From assembly GCA_052143315.1 (NCBI GenBank), contig JBKQTE010000032.1:1-11729 (forward strand): a DNA stretch of 11,729 nt. The letters are read 5' to 3'. A program made the translations under genes and the position numbers. The notes under the pieces are model-generated. The model was not told the origin of the DNA, did no database searches, and saw nothing but the letters and a program-made list of their open reading frames with translations. The DNA is from DASZIT01 sp052143315. GTDB taxonomy: Bacteria; Actinomycetota; Acidimicrobiia; Acidimicrobiales; RAAP-2. How positions within the stretch are numbered: the stretch's first letter is position 1; every line of letters starts with the position of its first letter. Shown piece after piece: positions 5,959 through 11,729 of this stretch.

Positions 5959-6831
5959 TCAGGACTCGAGCACGCGAGTAACCACCGTGACGTCCTCATC
6001 GCCAGCTCCCTGGTCGACGATCTGCCCCCACTCCCGGGCGAGTGACGCCAATACGACGAACCGCTCAGGGCCGCCGTGTTCCAGGGCAAGGTGAACGTCC
6101 TTCAGTGCGAGCCTGAGGGGAAACTCAGGGGAATAGTCTTCGACCTCGATACGCCGGAATTTTCCGGCACCCCAGGACGATACGAGCGGACCGCCCTCGA
6201 AAGCCTCCAGGACGAGGTGCGTGTCCAGTCCGAGCCGGTGCGCCAAGGCAAGCGAGTTCGCCACCCCTTCGGCGCTGAAGGCCAGCAAGGTGTTGTTCAC
6301 GAGTTTGATCCGCGAGCCGGCCCCGACCGGTCCGACCCACACCGTCCGTTCCCCGATCGCGGCGAAAACCGGCTCGACATCGGGACGCGCAGCTTCGGGT
6401 CCGGAGGCGAAGATCGTCAGCTTCCCTTGTTCGGCAGGGACCTTGCTGCCAGACACCGGCGCGTCGAGCAACCAGATGTCAGGGCGCCGCTCTTTGACCA
6501 TCGAGGCAATCACCTCGGTCGCCTCAACGCCGATCGTGCTCATCTGTGCCCACACCGCACCCGGCGGTAGAGCCTCCAACATTCCGAGATCGACTGCGAC
6601 AGACATGACCGCCTCGGCATCGGTGACCATGGTGATGGCGACGTCGACGGCTTGGACGGCGTCGGCCGGCGTCAACGTCACTTCCGCTCCACGCTCTGCA
6701 AAAGGCCGGGCTACCTCGAGATTGCGGTCCCACACAACGGTCGAGATGCCGGCACGCAGGGCTGAGGTCGTCATTCCCTGACCCATGGCGCCAAGTCCGA
6801 GCACCGCGAGCCTGGTTGTTTGGTTTGCCAC
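5959..6831 (-). CDS. NAD(P)-dependent 3-hydroxyisobutyrate-dehydrogenase-family reductase
   Basis: 290 residues from GTG 6831, chosen because AAGGGGG lies at good spacing upstream and the Rossmann strand starts within a few residues; an ATG at 6951 would add 40 unconserved residues. The N-terminal Rossmann domain has LAVLGLGAMGQGM (8-20, GxGxMG dinucleotide motif). The substrate-binding motif is DAPVSGSKVPAEQGKL (123-138), the catalytic Lys is in GAGSRIKLVNN (Lys176, with Asn180), and the helical C-terminal domain carries LALKDVHLALE. All active-site residues of the beta-hydroxyacid dehydrogenase family are intact. The variant SGSK-PAE-G-L resembles the glyoxylate/succinic-semialdehyde reductase (GLYR, 4-hydroxybutyrate dehydrogenase) branch more than true 3-hydroxyisobutyrate dehydrogenase, but imine-reductase-type relatives share the fold. 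It is cytoplasmic and reduces or oxidises a small carbonyl or hydroxy acid. It is transcribed divergently from the MFS exporter, with which it may be co-regulated. Confidence 0.88.
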   Translation of the reverse strand: MANQTTRLAVLGLGAMGQGMTTSALRAGISTVVWDRNLEVARPFAERGAEVTLTPADAVQAVDVAITMVTDAEAVMSVAVDLGMLEALPPGAVWAQMSTIGVEATEVIASMVKERRPDIWLLDAPVSGSKVPAEQGKLTIFASGPEAARPDVEPVFAAIGERTVWVGPVGAGSRIKLVNNTLLAFSAEGVANSLALAHRLGLDTHLVLEAFEGGPLVSSWGAGKFRRIEVEDYSPEFPLRLALKDVHLALEHGGPERFVVLASLAREWGQIVDQGAGDEDVTVVTRVLES

Positions 6832-6863
6832 CCGCGCCCCCTTTGAAGTGAGCTTTTGAGCAC

Positions 6864-6884
6864 CGGATTCACAATCCGAATCCG
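6864..6884. promoter_or_regulatory. Three-half-site operator candidate between divergent genes
   Basis: The sequence contains the palindrome CGGATT-CAC-AATCCG (6864-6878), followed directly by another half-site, AATCCG (6879-6884). The outer pair also forms a 7-bp inverted repeat, CGGATTC/GAATCCG, with a 7-base spacer. It sits in the 146-base spacer between the reductase (minus) and MFS (plus) genes, 33 bases upstream of the reductase start. This is where a repressor would control one or both genes. No regulator gene is adjacent and no convincing -35/-10 pair is visible. Confidence 0.4.
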
Positions 6885-6977
6885 CCTTGTGCATGGTCGC
6901 GCCAAGCCGCGTTCCGGACAAGGGGTGACGTGTTATTTGGTAGGCGGGCATGAGCCGCCAGAGGGTTCGGGCCCATC

Positions 6978-8570
6978 ATGACAGAGAGACACGCAACTTC
7001 GCCGACGTGGGCTCCCCTTCGGGTTACCGTCTTCCGCTGGCTGTGGCTGGCCTCGCTAGTGAGCAACGTTGGAACCTGGATGCAGACCGTCGGCGCCCAG
7101 TGGCTCCTTGTCCACGCTGCCCACGCCGCGATCCTTGTCTCGCTCGTCCAGACCGCGGACATGCTCCCAGACGTGATGTTCGGCATCGTCGGTGGCGTTT
7201 TGGCAGATACCCTCGACCGGCGGCGATTGCTGATGGCGGTTCAAGGGGGCCTCGTCGTCGCCACTTCGGCACTCGCGGCGCTCACGATCGCCGGTCGTAT
7301 GCCTCCGGCGCTGCTTCTCATGTTCACGTTCATCATCGGCAGCGGCTCGGTCCTGGTGACCCCCGCCTACCAGTCGCTCGTGCCCGAGCTCGTCCCGCGC
7401 GACCAGATCCCCGCAGCCGCACAGCTGAGCTCCATCAACATCAACCTCGCCAGGGCGATCGGGCCTGCGATCGCCGGGATCCTGATTGCGTACCTCGGGG
7501 TAGGGGCCGTCTTTGCCCTCGATGCCGCTACATTCCTCGTCTACGGCCTGGTTGTCGCCCTCTGGCGGCCGAGCACGGACACGACCTCGCAGAACCCCGA
7601 ACAATTCGTGTCGGCACTTCGGGCCGGCGGCCGGTACGTCCGCTACGCGCCGGTCGTCCGCCGGATCTTGCTCAGGGCCGCTCTCTTTCTCGTTCCTGCG
7701 AGCGTGCTTTGGGCGCTACTACCCCTCGTCGCCAGCCGCCGCCTCGGGCTCGGGTCCGGCGGGTACGGGCTGTTGCTCGGTGCTCTCGGAGTCGGTGCCA
7801 TCGCGGGGGCCTCCGTGCTATCGAAAGTACGCGCCTGGCTGTCGCCGAATGCCCTCATCGGACAGATCAGTGGGTTGTTTGCCGCCGCCCTCATTGCGGT
7901 GATCCTGGTGCGGTCAACAGTCGTGGTCGTCATTGTCCTGCTCTTCGCCGGCATGGCGTGGGTTGGCATGCTTGCGACGATCAATACGCTGCTGCAGCTC
8001 TTCTTGCCGCGCTGGGTCAGGGCGCGAGGGTTGTCCGTCTACCAGATGGAGTTGTTCGGGGCGCAAGGCCTCGGGGCGGTTGCGTGGGGGGTGGTCGCCG
8101 ACTCGTTTGGACTCACTCTCGCCTTCCTCGTCGCTGCCGGGCTGATGGCCGTAGCGGCTGCGTCGATCCGCATCTGGCCGCTCGTCGACACGTCGAACGT
8201 GGACCGGCGCACCGTGGTTCGCCCCGATCCGAATGTCGAGCTTGAGACAGAGGCAGACTCTGGGCCGGTGGTGGTATGTACGACCTACTCGATCCCGACC
8301 GAGCGTGAGCTCGATTTCATACACGCAATGGTCCGCGTTCGTGAGTCTCGGCTCCGGACCGGCGCCACTCAGTGGGGACTGTTCCGCAATGGCGAGCGGC
8401 CGGGTGAATTCGACGCGATCTTCGTGGTCGCGTCATGGGATGAACACCTGCGCCAGCACAGGGAGCGTCTTACCGCTGCCGACCTGGCCTTCGAGGATCA
8501 GGCAAAGGCGATTTCCGAAACGGCCCCGCGAACCTGGCCCCTCCTACCCCCTGACCTCGATCGGCAGTGA
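6978..8570 (+). CDS. MFS transporter of the EntS/MFS_3 type with C-terminal soluble domain
   Basis: 530 residues from ATG 6978. The N-terminal 400 or so residues form a 12-helix major-facilitator core. It begins with RWLWLASLVSNVGTWMQTVG (20-39), the SN-G-WMQ pattern typical of the enterobactin-exporter-like MFS_3 group. Loop 2-3 carries motif A as GGVLADTLDRRRLL (72-85). The conserved TPAYQSLVPELVPRDQIPAA block follows helix 4, and ARAIGPAIAGILI is in helix 5. The last 120 residues or so (from about 410) are soluble: a strand VVVCTTYSIP, a helix, SRLRTGATQWGLFRNGE and a helix around EHLRQHRERL. This looks like the antibiotic-biosynthesis-monooxygenase-like (ferredoxin-like) domain often fused to this transporter group. 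The likely role is proton-driven export of a small molecule such as a drug or siderophore; the substrate cannot be read. AGAGGG at 6960-6965 is a distant ribosome-binding candidate. It is divergent from the reductase gene. Confidence 0.88.
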   Translation: MTERHATSPTWAPLRVTVFRWLWLASLVSNVGTWMQTVGAQWLLVHAAHAAILVSLVQTADMLPDVMFGIVGGVLADTLDRRRLLMAVQGGLVVATSALAALTIAGRMPPALLLMFTFIIGSGSVLVTPAYQSLVPELVPRDQIPAAAQLSSININLARAIGPAIAGILIAYLGVGAVFALDAATFLVYGLVVALWRPSTDTTSQNPEQFVSALRAGGRYVRYAPVVRRILLRAALFLVPASVLWALLPLVASRRLGLGSGGYGLLLGALGVGAIAGASVLSKVRAWLSPNALIGQISGLFAAALIAVILVRSTVVVVIVLLFAGMAWVGMLATINTLLQLFLPRWVRARGLSVYQMELFGAQGLGAVAWGVVADSFGLTLAFLVAAGLMAVAAASIRIWPLVDTSNVDRRTVVRPDPNVELETEADSGPVVVCTTYSIPTERELDFIHAMVRVRESRLRTGATQWGLFRNGERPGEFDAIFVVASWDEHLRQHRERLTAADLAFEDQAKAISETAPRTWPLLPPDLDRQ

Positions 8571-8694
8571 AGCCCGGCCACCCGGAGGCCCCTCAAGAGG
8601 CGCTACGAGAGATCTTACCGATGGTTCGCCAAGTGGTCGTGGTGTCGGTGGGAGTCCGGAGTGTCCCAATCTGAGCCGAAGGTGATCCGACGCG

Positions 8695-8721
8695 CTGACT
8701 TCGACCGGCGCGTGTTACATT
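8695..8721 (+). promoter_or_regulatory. Possible promoter of the S53 peptidase gene
   Basis: CTGACT (8695-8700) and TACATT (8716-8721) resemble -35 and -10 boxes at a 15-base spacing. Transcription would begin close to the ribosome site at 8727-8734, leaving a very short leader. The rest of the 169-base spacer from 8571 shows no gene and no clear terminator for the MFS gene. Confidence 0.25.
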
Positions 8722-8739
8722 TTGAGAGGAGGGGCGGCG

Positions 8740-11729
8740 ATGAATTTTTGGAGTGCGCGTCGGACGGTCATCGCGTCCGCCGCCTTGGCGGTCATTGCCA
8801 TCGGCGTCATCGTGACCTTGCACGGCCTCGGTCGTCACCCCGACGCCTCCTTGTTGCCCGGTCGCGACGGGTCGGGCGGCTATCCGACGGTCGTCGGCGG
8901 TAGGCCGGTCGGCACCCCGAGCGGTGTCGGCGCGTCGCTCCACCTCGCCGGCGCCCACCCGTCCAGGGCACCCGCCGGTATCGGGATCTCGGACCGTGCG
9001 TCCTCGGCCGTGGCGCCGGCTCCGCCCGTGCCGGCTCAGAGCGTGCCAGTGGGCCCGGTGCCTGCCGCCACGAACCTGACCGTCGATGTGGGCCTCCAGC
9101 CGGCAGATCCGGCGGCGCTCACTCGCTTCGACACAGCCGTGTCGACACCCGGATCCCCGGAGTACCGCCACTACTTGGCTAAAGGGCAGTTCGGCGCCCG
9201 TTTCGGCGCCTCCACGGCGGTGATCGACGGTCTGACCTCCGCCCTGACGGCCTACGGCCTGACCGTGTCGCCCACGGCTGACCGGCTGTCGCTGACGGTC
9301 TCGGGGACGGCGGGGAAGGTCGAGGCGGCGTTCAATACGCCTCTGGTGGACTACCGCCTGGCAGGTGGCCGGGTGGCCTACCTCAACACCGCAGCGCCGA
9401 CGCTCCCGGCCGGCGTGGCCAAGGATGTCATGGGCGTCGTCGGCCTGTCCGACGTCGTGCAGCTCCAAGCCGATGCCATCCCGTCCCCGAAGGCGCCCGG
9501 GGGGATGACCAGGGCGCCAACCCCAGCGCTGCGGGCGCACGCCTCCGGCCCGTCACCTTGTGCGGCGGCCACCGCCGACGCCACCGACTACGGCGCCTGG
9601 ACCTCCGACTCTCTGGCCTCCGCCTACGGGTTCGGCACCGCCTACAGCGCCGGCGACCTTGGAGCCGGGCAGACGGTGGCCCTCTTCGAGCTCGAGCCTT
9701 TTTCGGCCTCCGACGTCACCGCCTTCGAGACGTGCTACGGCATCTCCACCCCCGTCACCACCACAAACGTGGATGGCGGGCCCGGCACCGGCGCCGGTTC
9801 GGGCGAGTCGATCCTGGACATCGACGTCGTCGCCTCGCTGGCGCCATCAGCCACTATCCACGTCTACCAGGCCCCGAACAGCGGGAGCTCGACCATCGAC
9901 ACCTACCGCCAGATCGCCACCGACGATTCGGCCAAGGTGGTCAGCACCAGCTGGGGGTTGTGCGAGACGGCGCTCATCGGCTACTCCAACCAGGCGATGG
10001 AGAACGCCGTCTACGAGGAGATGGCGGCCCAGGGCCAGACCCTGGTGGCGGCGGCGGGCGACGACGGGTCGGAGGCCTGCTACGGCGTGAGCGGTCTCAC
10101 GGCCGCCCAGCAGGGGGCGTTGGCGGTAGGCGACCCGGCCAGCCAGCCGTGGGTGACGGGCGTGGGCGGCACAACGTTGACCGCCATCGGTCCACCGCCG
10201 AGCGAGGTGGTGTGGAACGAAGATGTCGACACCGGCTACGGAGCCGGCGGTGGTGGCAAGTCGATCACGTGGGCGCGACCGGCGTGGCAGTCCGGCACCG
10301 GGACCTCTGGTACGGCCCGCCAGGTCCCCGACCTGTCGGCCTCGGCCGATCCGGTGTACGGCTATGTCATCTACTACGACGGTGAATGGACCGCCGAGGG
10401 CGGCACCAGTGCGGCGGCTCCGTTGACCGCCGCCCTGGCCTCGCTGGTGGACAACAGCTGCCCGTCGGGAGCGCTGGGATTCCTCAACCCGAAGCTGTAC
10501 TCGATGGCCACTGCCGGGACCGGCTTCCATGACATCACCTCGGGCAACAACGACTATACGGGCCTCAACAGCGGCGAGTACCCGGCCACGGCGGGGTACG
10601 ACATGGCCTCCGGCCTGGGGTCGCCCAATGGTTCCACGTGGTTCACCTCGGCGTGCCAGACCTCGGTGAGCTCGCCCACGGTGACCCCGGCGAAAAACCT
10701 GACCGGGGCCTCCACCACCTACTCGATGAAGTACTCGACCTCCAGTTCAGGGGCCATGCCCGCCGGCGACTTCGTCACCCTTGTCGGCCCGTCCGGCACC
10801 ACGTTCACCTCGACGGCATCGAACTACACGGTGGCGGTCGGTCTCGGAGCACCGATCACTGCCACCTCGGCCGCCGCCTACGACGCCAAGGGCTCGGCCA
10901 CCCCCAATGCCGTCATCCTGCAGCTGCCAACCGCCGTCCCTGCCTCCACGGCCGTGACGGTGCAGGCGTCGAACGTGACCAACGCCGCCACCGCCGGGAC
11001 CCTGGCCGCCACGGTATTCACCTCGGCGGACGGCGCTCCGGCAACGATGTCGCTCACGCTGGCGGGAGCCGGATCGGCCGGGACCTCGACGGCCTCCGCC
11101 TCCCCGTCTTCGGTCGAGGCCGACGGCGTGGCCAGCTCGACGGTGACCGTCACCGTGAGGGACGGTGTAGGCGTCCCTGCCTCGGGCCGGTCGATCTCCC
11201 TGGCCCAGGGAACCGGCCACTCGGTCATCACCACCTCGCCGGCCACCACCAACGCCTCGGGCGTGGCCACCTTCACGGTGACCGATACCACCGCCGAAGG
11301 CGTCTCCTACGCCGTCACCGATACGACCGACTCGGTGGCTCTCAATGGAGCTTCGGTCACCTTTACTACCCCGAAGGCCACGGTGGCCAACTCCACCGTC
11401 ACCGCCTCGCCGTCATCCGTGGAGGCGGACGGGATCGCATCCTCCACCGTCACCGTCACCTTGAAGGACGACAACGGGGTGGCCCTGGCCGGCAAGTCGG
11501 TCTCCTTGGCCGCAGGTAGCGGGTCCTCGGTCATCACCACCTCGCCGGCCACCACCAACAGCAGCGGCGTGGCCACCTTCGCCGTCACCGACACCACCGC
11601 CCAGGCCGTCACCTACACCGCCATCGACACCACCGACTCGGTCACCCTCAACGGCACCGGCCAATCGCCGACGGTCACCTTCACCGCACCCAAGGCCACG
11701 GTGGCCAACTCCACCGGGACCGCCTCGCC
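8740..11729 (+). CDS. Secreted S53 (sedolisin/kumamolisin-type) serine-carboxyl peptidase with Ig-like repeats, 3' partial
   Basis: Open from ATG 8740 to the window edge (996 codons, no stop), with AGGAGGGG at 8727-8734 as a strong ribosome site. Residues 1-30 are a signal peptide or anchor (SARRTVIASAALAVIAIGVI; the Arg pair is only weakly Tat-like), followed by a Pro/Gly/Ser-rich linker to about 108. The S53 propeptide spans about 110-240 (SPEYRHYLAKGQFGARFG, then VSGTAGKVEAAFNTPL). The peptidase domain, about 270-640, has the full active site: Glu356 and Asp360 in GESILDID, oxyanion Asp441 in AAAGDDGS and nucleophile Ser557 in GGTSAAAP. A calcium site is suggested by FHDITSG (Asp598) and GYDMASGLGSP (Asp621). 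Several Cys (ETCYG, GLCE, EACYG, NSCPS, SACQT) may form disulfides. A beta-rich domain (about 650-782) and Big_1-like repeats follow. The family normally works at acid pH outside the cell. The repeats suggest surface display or substrate binding; the full length is unknown. Confidence 0.93.
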   Translation, partial: MNFWSARRTVIASAALAVIAIGVIVTLHGLGRHPDASLLPGRDGSGGYPTVVGGRPVGTPSGVGASLHLAGAHPSRAPAGIGISDRASSAVAPAPPVPAQSVPVGPVPAATNLTVDVGLQPADPAALTRFDTAVSTPGSPEYRHYLAKGQFGARFGASTAVIDGLTSALTAYGLTVSPTADRLSLTVSGTAGKVEAAFNTPLVDYRLAGGRVAYLNTAAPTLPAGVAKDVMGVVGLSDVVQLQADAIPSPKAPGGMTRAPTPALRAHASGPSPCAAATADATDYGAWTSDSLASAYGFGTAYSAGDLGAGQTVALFELEPFSASDVTAFETCYGISTPVTTTNVDGGPGTGAGSGESILDIDVVASLAPSATIHVYQAPNSGSSTIDTYRQIATDDSAKVVSTSWGLCETALIGYSNQAMENAVYEEMAAQGQTLVAAAGDDGSEACYGVSGLTAAQQGALAVGDPASQPWVTGVGGTTLTAIGPPPSEVVWNEDVDTGYGAGGGGKSITWARPAWQSGTGTSGTARQVPDLSASADPVYGYVIYYDGEWTAEGGTSAAAPLTAALASLVDNSCPSGALGFLNPKLYSMATAGTGFHDITSGNNDYTGLNSGEYPATAGYDMASGLGSPNGSTWFTSACQTSVSSPTVTPAKNLTGASTTYSMKYSTSSSGAMPAGDFVTLVGPSGTTFTSTASNYTVAVGLGAPITATSAAAYDAKGSATPNAVILQLPTAVPASTAVTVQASNVTNAATAGTLAATVFTSADGAPATMSLTLAGAGSAGTSTASASPSSVEADGVASSTVTVTVRDGVGVPASGRSISLAQGTGHSVITTSPATTNASGVATFTVTDTTAEGVSYAVTDTTDSVALNGASVTFTTPKATVANSTVTASPSSVEADGIASSTVTVTLKDDNGVALAGKSVSLAAGSGSSVITTSPATTNSSGVATFAVTDTTAQAVTYTAIDTTDSVTLNGTGQSPTVTFTAPKATVANSTGTAS
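11086..11729 (+). repeat. Coding repeat array: bacterial Ig-like (Big_1-type) domains
   Basis: Unit 1 is 11086-11391 (102 codons), unit 2 is 11392-11709 (106 codons) and unit 3 starts at 11710 and leaves the window. Each unit begins ST-x-x-ASPSSVEADG, continues SSTVTVT, then SVITTSPATTN and SGVATF-VTDTTA, and ends in VTFT-PKATVANS. This is the pattern of the Ig-like group 1 domain of invasin/intimin-like surface proteins. A 34-base stretch is identical in units 1 and 2 (11220-11253 and 11526-11559), which shows recent duplication or gene conversion. Unit 2 has a 4-codon insertion (GQSP) near its end. Confidence 0.85.

Noticed and set aside
6863..6879. tRNA-like anticodon arm CCGGA-TTCACAA-TCCGA (would read CAC, valine)
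   Set aside because: Only four of five stem pairs form, and no D-arm, T-arm or acceptor stem is present; the half-site repeat explains the symmetry better.
6950..8245. 431-codon plus-strand frame overlapping the MFS gene
   Set aside because: Its product is Arg/Pro-rich without membrane helices, while the overlapping frame from 6978 encodes a clear MFS protein.
8593..9540. 315-codon minus-strand frame opposite the start of the peptidase gene
   Set aside because: Low-complexity Arg/Gly-rich shadow; the plus strand holds a signal segment and S53 propeptide behind a strong ribosome site.
9558..10385. 275-codon plus-strand frame inside the peptidase region
   Set aside because: It is an out-of-frame His/Arg-rich reading of the peptidase catalytic domain, whose own frame is uninterrupted from 8740 to the window end.
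1..11729. CRISPR array or insertion sequence with terminal inverted repeats
   Set aside because: No regularly spaced short repeats outside the coding Ig-like array, and no transposase gene or paired terminal repeats were seen.

Overview
The window is a GC-rich chromosomal segment with GTG and TTG starts, short 4-base gene overlaps and dense antisense shadow frames. It also carries an FrhB-family (coenzyme F420-linked) protein and a SepX/GlpR-like division membrane protein. Together these suggest a high-GC actinobacterium, possibly an acidimicrobial-type lineage. The lineage is an inference from gene content; no rRNA or other marker is present.

Layout. (1) 2-1964, plus strand: a tightly packed trio of an FrhB-family iron-sulfur flavoprotein (5' end outside the window), a 107-aa protein I do not recognise, and a lone ABC ATPase. 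Each junction is a 4-base stop/start overlap, so this looks like one transcription unit. (2) 2152-2865, plus: a SepX/GlpR-like three-segment membrane protein. (3) 2958-3030, plus: a complete tRNA-Ala(CGC). Fifty bases after it lies an echo of a tRNA-Ala anticodon arm, then a small tandem repeat and a palindrome. (4) 3270-5003, minus: a DUF2079-type polytopic membrane protein. (5) 5178-5459, minus: a decayed fragment of a VirB4-like conjugation ATPase. With the neighbouring tRNA gene, this suggests that a conjugative element once occupied the region. (6) 5692-5844, plus: a 50-codon small gene with a near-perfect Shine-Dalgarno sequence and three consecutive in-frame stop codons. (7) 5959-6831 minus and 6978-8570 plus: a divergent pair, a 3-hydroxyisobutyrate-dehydrogenase-family reductase and an EntS-type MFS exporter. 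Their shared 146-base spacer holds a three-half-site operator-like repeat. (8) 8740 to the window end, plus: a large secreted or membrane-anchored S53 (sedolisin) peptidase. It has a propeptide, a complete Glu/Asp/Asp/Ser active site, a beta-rich linker and an array of about 102-106-residue Ig-like (Big_1-type) repeats that runs off the window.

How they work together. Only region 1 looks like an operon. The divergent pair in region 7 may share a regulator. The other genes look like independent units. The middle of the window (about 3031-5950) is the accessory part: a tRNA-proximal stretch with a broken conjugation gene, an orphan small gene and unusual repeats. The S53 peptidase is the largest and most distinctive gene. 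It joins an acid-type serine-carboxyl protease to surface-protein-style repeats.
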